DNA from: Clostridium_Z sp040797585
GTDB lineage: Bacteria; Bacillota; Clostridia; Clostridiales; Clostridiaceae
Length of the DNA stretch: 16,511 nucleotides
NCBI RefSeq assembly: GCF_040797585.1
Contig: NZ_JBFNEO010000041.1
Span: 1-16,511 of the forward strand
Direction: 5' to 3'
Part shown: piece by piece, positions 14,702 through 16,511 of the stretch
Position numbering within the stretch: the stretch's first letter is position 1
Layout of the letters: the number at the start of each line of letters is the position of its first letter
Position numbers and translations under genes: made by a program
Notes under the pieces: generated by a model
Told to the model about the DNA's origin: nothing
The model's input: only the letters and a program-made list of their open reading frames with translations
The model's database searches: none

Positions 14702-14896
14702 GGTAACATGGTAACATTTTTCTATAAACTATGTGCGTATCTTTTATATATACTACATAAACACTCTCATGTGTGTATATATATTTATATATTTATGTTA
14801 CTATGTTACTTATATATATAAAGCATTGATACCATTGGATTTAAGTAGGTAACACAAAGGTAACATTCGGTAACATTTTACTATGTTTATGTTACC
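14634..14896. repeat. GGTAACA repeat array with TA-rich core, candidate phage replication origin or initiator site
   Basis: The 430-nt non-coding stretch between the helicase gene and the regulator gene holds GGTAAC on the plus strand at 14634, 14646, 14702, 14710, 14849, 14859 and 14869. The inverted form GTTACC occurs at 14660 and 14891, and GTTACT at 14797 and 14805. Most extend to GGTAACAT. Copies come in clusters with 8-, 10- or 12-bp spacing. Between the clusters lies an alternating TA stretch (about 14745-14822) that should melt easily. Iterated short sites beside a TA-rich element, next to the replication ATPase gene, are the usual make-up of an iteron-type origin. The rest of the gap (14476-14633) is AT-rich with no gene I can support. 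Confidence 0.6.
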
Positions 14897-14905
14897 TCAT
14901 TAATT

Positions 14906-16511
14906 TTATGAAAAAGGTATAACTCTCCTTTCTTCATCTGAAAGCTCTTCCAACTCTGGCGGAATTATCGAATTGACCTTAATTTCCCTTAATCTCTCTG
15001 CATTGTATGTGTCAAATCTAACTGGCTTGGTTCCTATTTTTATGAGCTTATTAGCAACCCCATCTAAATATCCAGCCTTTTGAGCCTGTTTTTTAAAGTC
15101 CCTTAGTTTAAGTGGAATTATATCTGCTCCAACCTTATTAACGTGCTCATGTATTTGATTTATCATTTCGCTAGTTTTTATAAATATTCCATCACCTCTA
15201 TACTTTACAACTTCATCTGAATTAAATGCTCTTCCATCCTCAATCATGTCATTGTAGAGTACTAGCATCTGCTCTACTGTTGAATGTGTATCTTGTCCAT
15301 CTTCTAAAACTTCACTTTTTATATTTTCAATCACATGGCTTACATATCCATCAATCTTTTTAAATTTCATTTTCTTAAGAAGAATATTAAGTATTTCTAT
15401 TCCACAACATATATTAACAGCCGTAGTAAGTGGTCTATTCTTTAACCCATTTATATTATTCTCAACATCTTCTCTTATCTTAGAATACTGATCAACTTCT
15501 AATTCTAAAATTACTTTTATAAGACTTTTCCCAAGCTTATTGAGTAAAATTTCATTTTCTATTATCCACTTCATGGATTTTTCATGTTCTTTTTTTCTTT
15601 CTCTTTTTGATAGATATATAATACAACTTCTCTCTATCAATGCCTTTTCTTGGTTAGGATAACTTTCTTCTCCTGCAATTATCAATGGTCTATTGAGTTG
15701 GAAGTCTCTAGATTTAAAAGATTTATCTCCTCTAGATATTGTAGCTCTATCATATAAGTTTCTAAGGGTTTCGGAAATCTTGGCCACTTTATATCTATCT
15801 AAAGATGATGGTTTAAATTCATCAAATAACATTGGATAATTACCATCACTTAATCCTTTTATTAGTGCGAATGGAGTAATTAATCCAATAGATCTTACAT
15901 CTTTTTTCGGATAATTAAGTATTGGAGCTATTACATTTTCTAAAATCGTACTTTTACCACATCCACTTTCTCCGACTATTAATAAATGATGGAGTTTTTG
16001 TTTTAATTCTTGGTTTTGATATATTGCTAAATTATTAATTACGGTTCCGATAATTGAAATTGATTTTTCAGGAGTTGCGAACTTGAATATATACTTTTTT
16101 AATTCATTAAGATCCTCCTTAGATATGTTTTCTAAATCAAATACATCTGCTGAATTTCTTCCATCTGACTTTATATGATATAAAAACTTATCTTTAGCAA
16201 TAGCTCCATCATTGGTTACAAAAATTAATTCATCATCTTTTCTAATGAACTTTATACCTTGATATATTTCTTCAACTTCCATTATAAAATATTTATTTAT
16301 CCAAACTTTTAAATCTGTTAGTTCATCAATTTTACCCTTAAAAGCTAAATCCATAGTTCCTAAAAAATTTTTAAATGCCTTTATATCATCAAATACTGTA
16401 CTTAACCCTGTTCTTTCGATTTTTTCTCCAGTAGAAGATTTAAGTATTATTTTTATTCCTTCCTGGTCTTCATCTTCAAATTTTATTCTAGTTGCTTCTT
16501 GTAGATTGAAG
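14906..16511 (-). CDS. Phage primase/helicase-type P-loop ATPase, 5' part beyond window
   Basis: The frame is open from the right edge, so the internal ATG at 16354 is not the start: 52 further codons upstream (FNLQEATRIKFEDEDQEGIK at the edge) have no stop. Of 534 visible residues, 180-187 are a Walker A (GESGCGKS), 226-232 a Walker B (PMLFDEF), 275-282 a sensor-like strand (PLIIAGEE), and ERSCIIYL shortly after may hold an arginine finger. This order matches the helicase half of phage replication proteins of the D5/DUF927/SF3-like kind, often fused to a primase at the N-terminus; that part is out of view. The C-terminal 150 residues probably form a winged-helix or accessory DNA-binding region (KLRDFKKQAQKAGYLDG). 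It would unwind phage DNA at the origin, possibly the repeat region just downstream. Confidence 0.75.
   Translation of the reverse strand, partial: FNLQEATRIKFEDEDQEGIKIILKSSTGEKIERTGLSTVFDDIKAFKNFLGTMDLAFKGKIDELTDLKVWINKYFIMEVEEIYQGIKFIRKDDELIFVTNDGAIAKDKFLYHIKSDGRNSADVFDLENISKEDLNELKKYIFKFATPEKSISIIGTVINNLAIYQNQELKQKLHHLLIVGESGCGKSTILENVIAPILNYPKKDVRSIGLITPFALIKGLSDGNYPMLFDEFKPSSLDRYKVAKISETLRNLYDRATISRGDKSFKSRDFQLNRPLIIAGEESYPNQEKALIERSCIIYLSKRERKKEHEKSMKWIIENEILLNKLGKSLIKVILELEVDQYSKIREDVENNINGLKNRPLTTAVNICCGIEILNILLKKMKFKKIDGYVSHVIENIKSEVLEDGQDTHSTVEQMLVLYNDMIEDGRAFNSDEVVKYRGDGIFIKTSEMINQIHEHVNKVGADIIPLKLRDFKKQAQKAGYLDGVANKLIKIGTKPVRFDTYNAERLREIKVNSIIPPELEELSDEERRVIPFS

Noticed and set aside
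14634..14896. GGTAACA array as a CRISPR array
   Set aside because: Repeats are only 6-8 bp, irregularly spaced at 8-12 bp within clusters and present in both orientations; there are no 25-40 bp repeats or uniform spacers.
16352..16354. ATG at 16354 as the start of the helicase gene
   Set aside because: The frame stays open to the window edge with 52 more sensible codons and the ATG lacks a ribosome site, so it is an internal methionine.

Overview
The window is about 16.5 kb of very AT-rich DNA in which every convincing gene lies on the minus strand. It reads as a contiguous part of a tailed-phage or prophage genome, siphovirus-like, from a low-GC Firmicute, most likely Clostridium or a relative. 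This rests on protein family content, strong AGGAGG-type ribosome sites, frequent TTG/GTG starts and Lys/Ile/Asn/Glu-rich proteins. No integrase, lysis gene, tRNA or host gene is visible, so lytic and integrated states cannot be told apart.

In transcription order (right to left): a replication gene open at the right edge (16511-14906, P-loop primase/helicase-type ATPase) is followed by 430 bp of non-coding DNA. That DNA is full of GGTAACA-type repeats with a TA-rich core and is a candidate replication origin or initiator-binding region. Next come a small sigma-like ArpU/RinA-type late regulator (14475-14041) and a 226-bp leader with a candidate late promoter and 11-bp-phased repeats. The packaging and head genes follow: terS, terL, SPP1-gp6-like portal and a MuF/SPP1-gp7-like minor head protein. 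The minor head protein has a C-terminal extension that looks like a polymorphic toxin domain. Three small accessory genes then interrupt the head block: a candidate immunity gene, a zinc-ribbon protein and a 72-aa unknown, with stem-loops on both sides of the zinc-ribbon gene.

The structural block resumes with a GP20-type scaffold, the HK97-fold major capsid protein, a small protein with an SAP/HeH/Rho-N-like C-terminus, four head-tail connector and tail-completion proteins, and the major tail protein. A terminator-like hairpin comes next, then a tail assembly chaperone pair joined by a programmed -1 frameshift (CCCAAAC, with the zero-frame stop directly after it), the 1070-aa tape measure protein, and a distal tail protein cut by the left edge.

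The order matches assembly: the regulator probably switches on the late operon, TerS/TerL package DNA through the portal, scaffold and capsid protein build the procapsid, the connectors seal it, and the tail genes follow. The most distinctive points are the MuF-toxin/immunity pair inside the head operon, the GGTAACA repeat array, and the frameshift site, which reveals a 104-residue extension that simple ORF calling misses.
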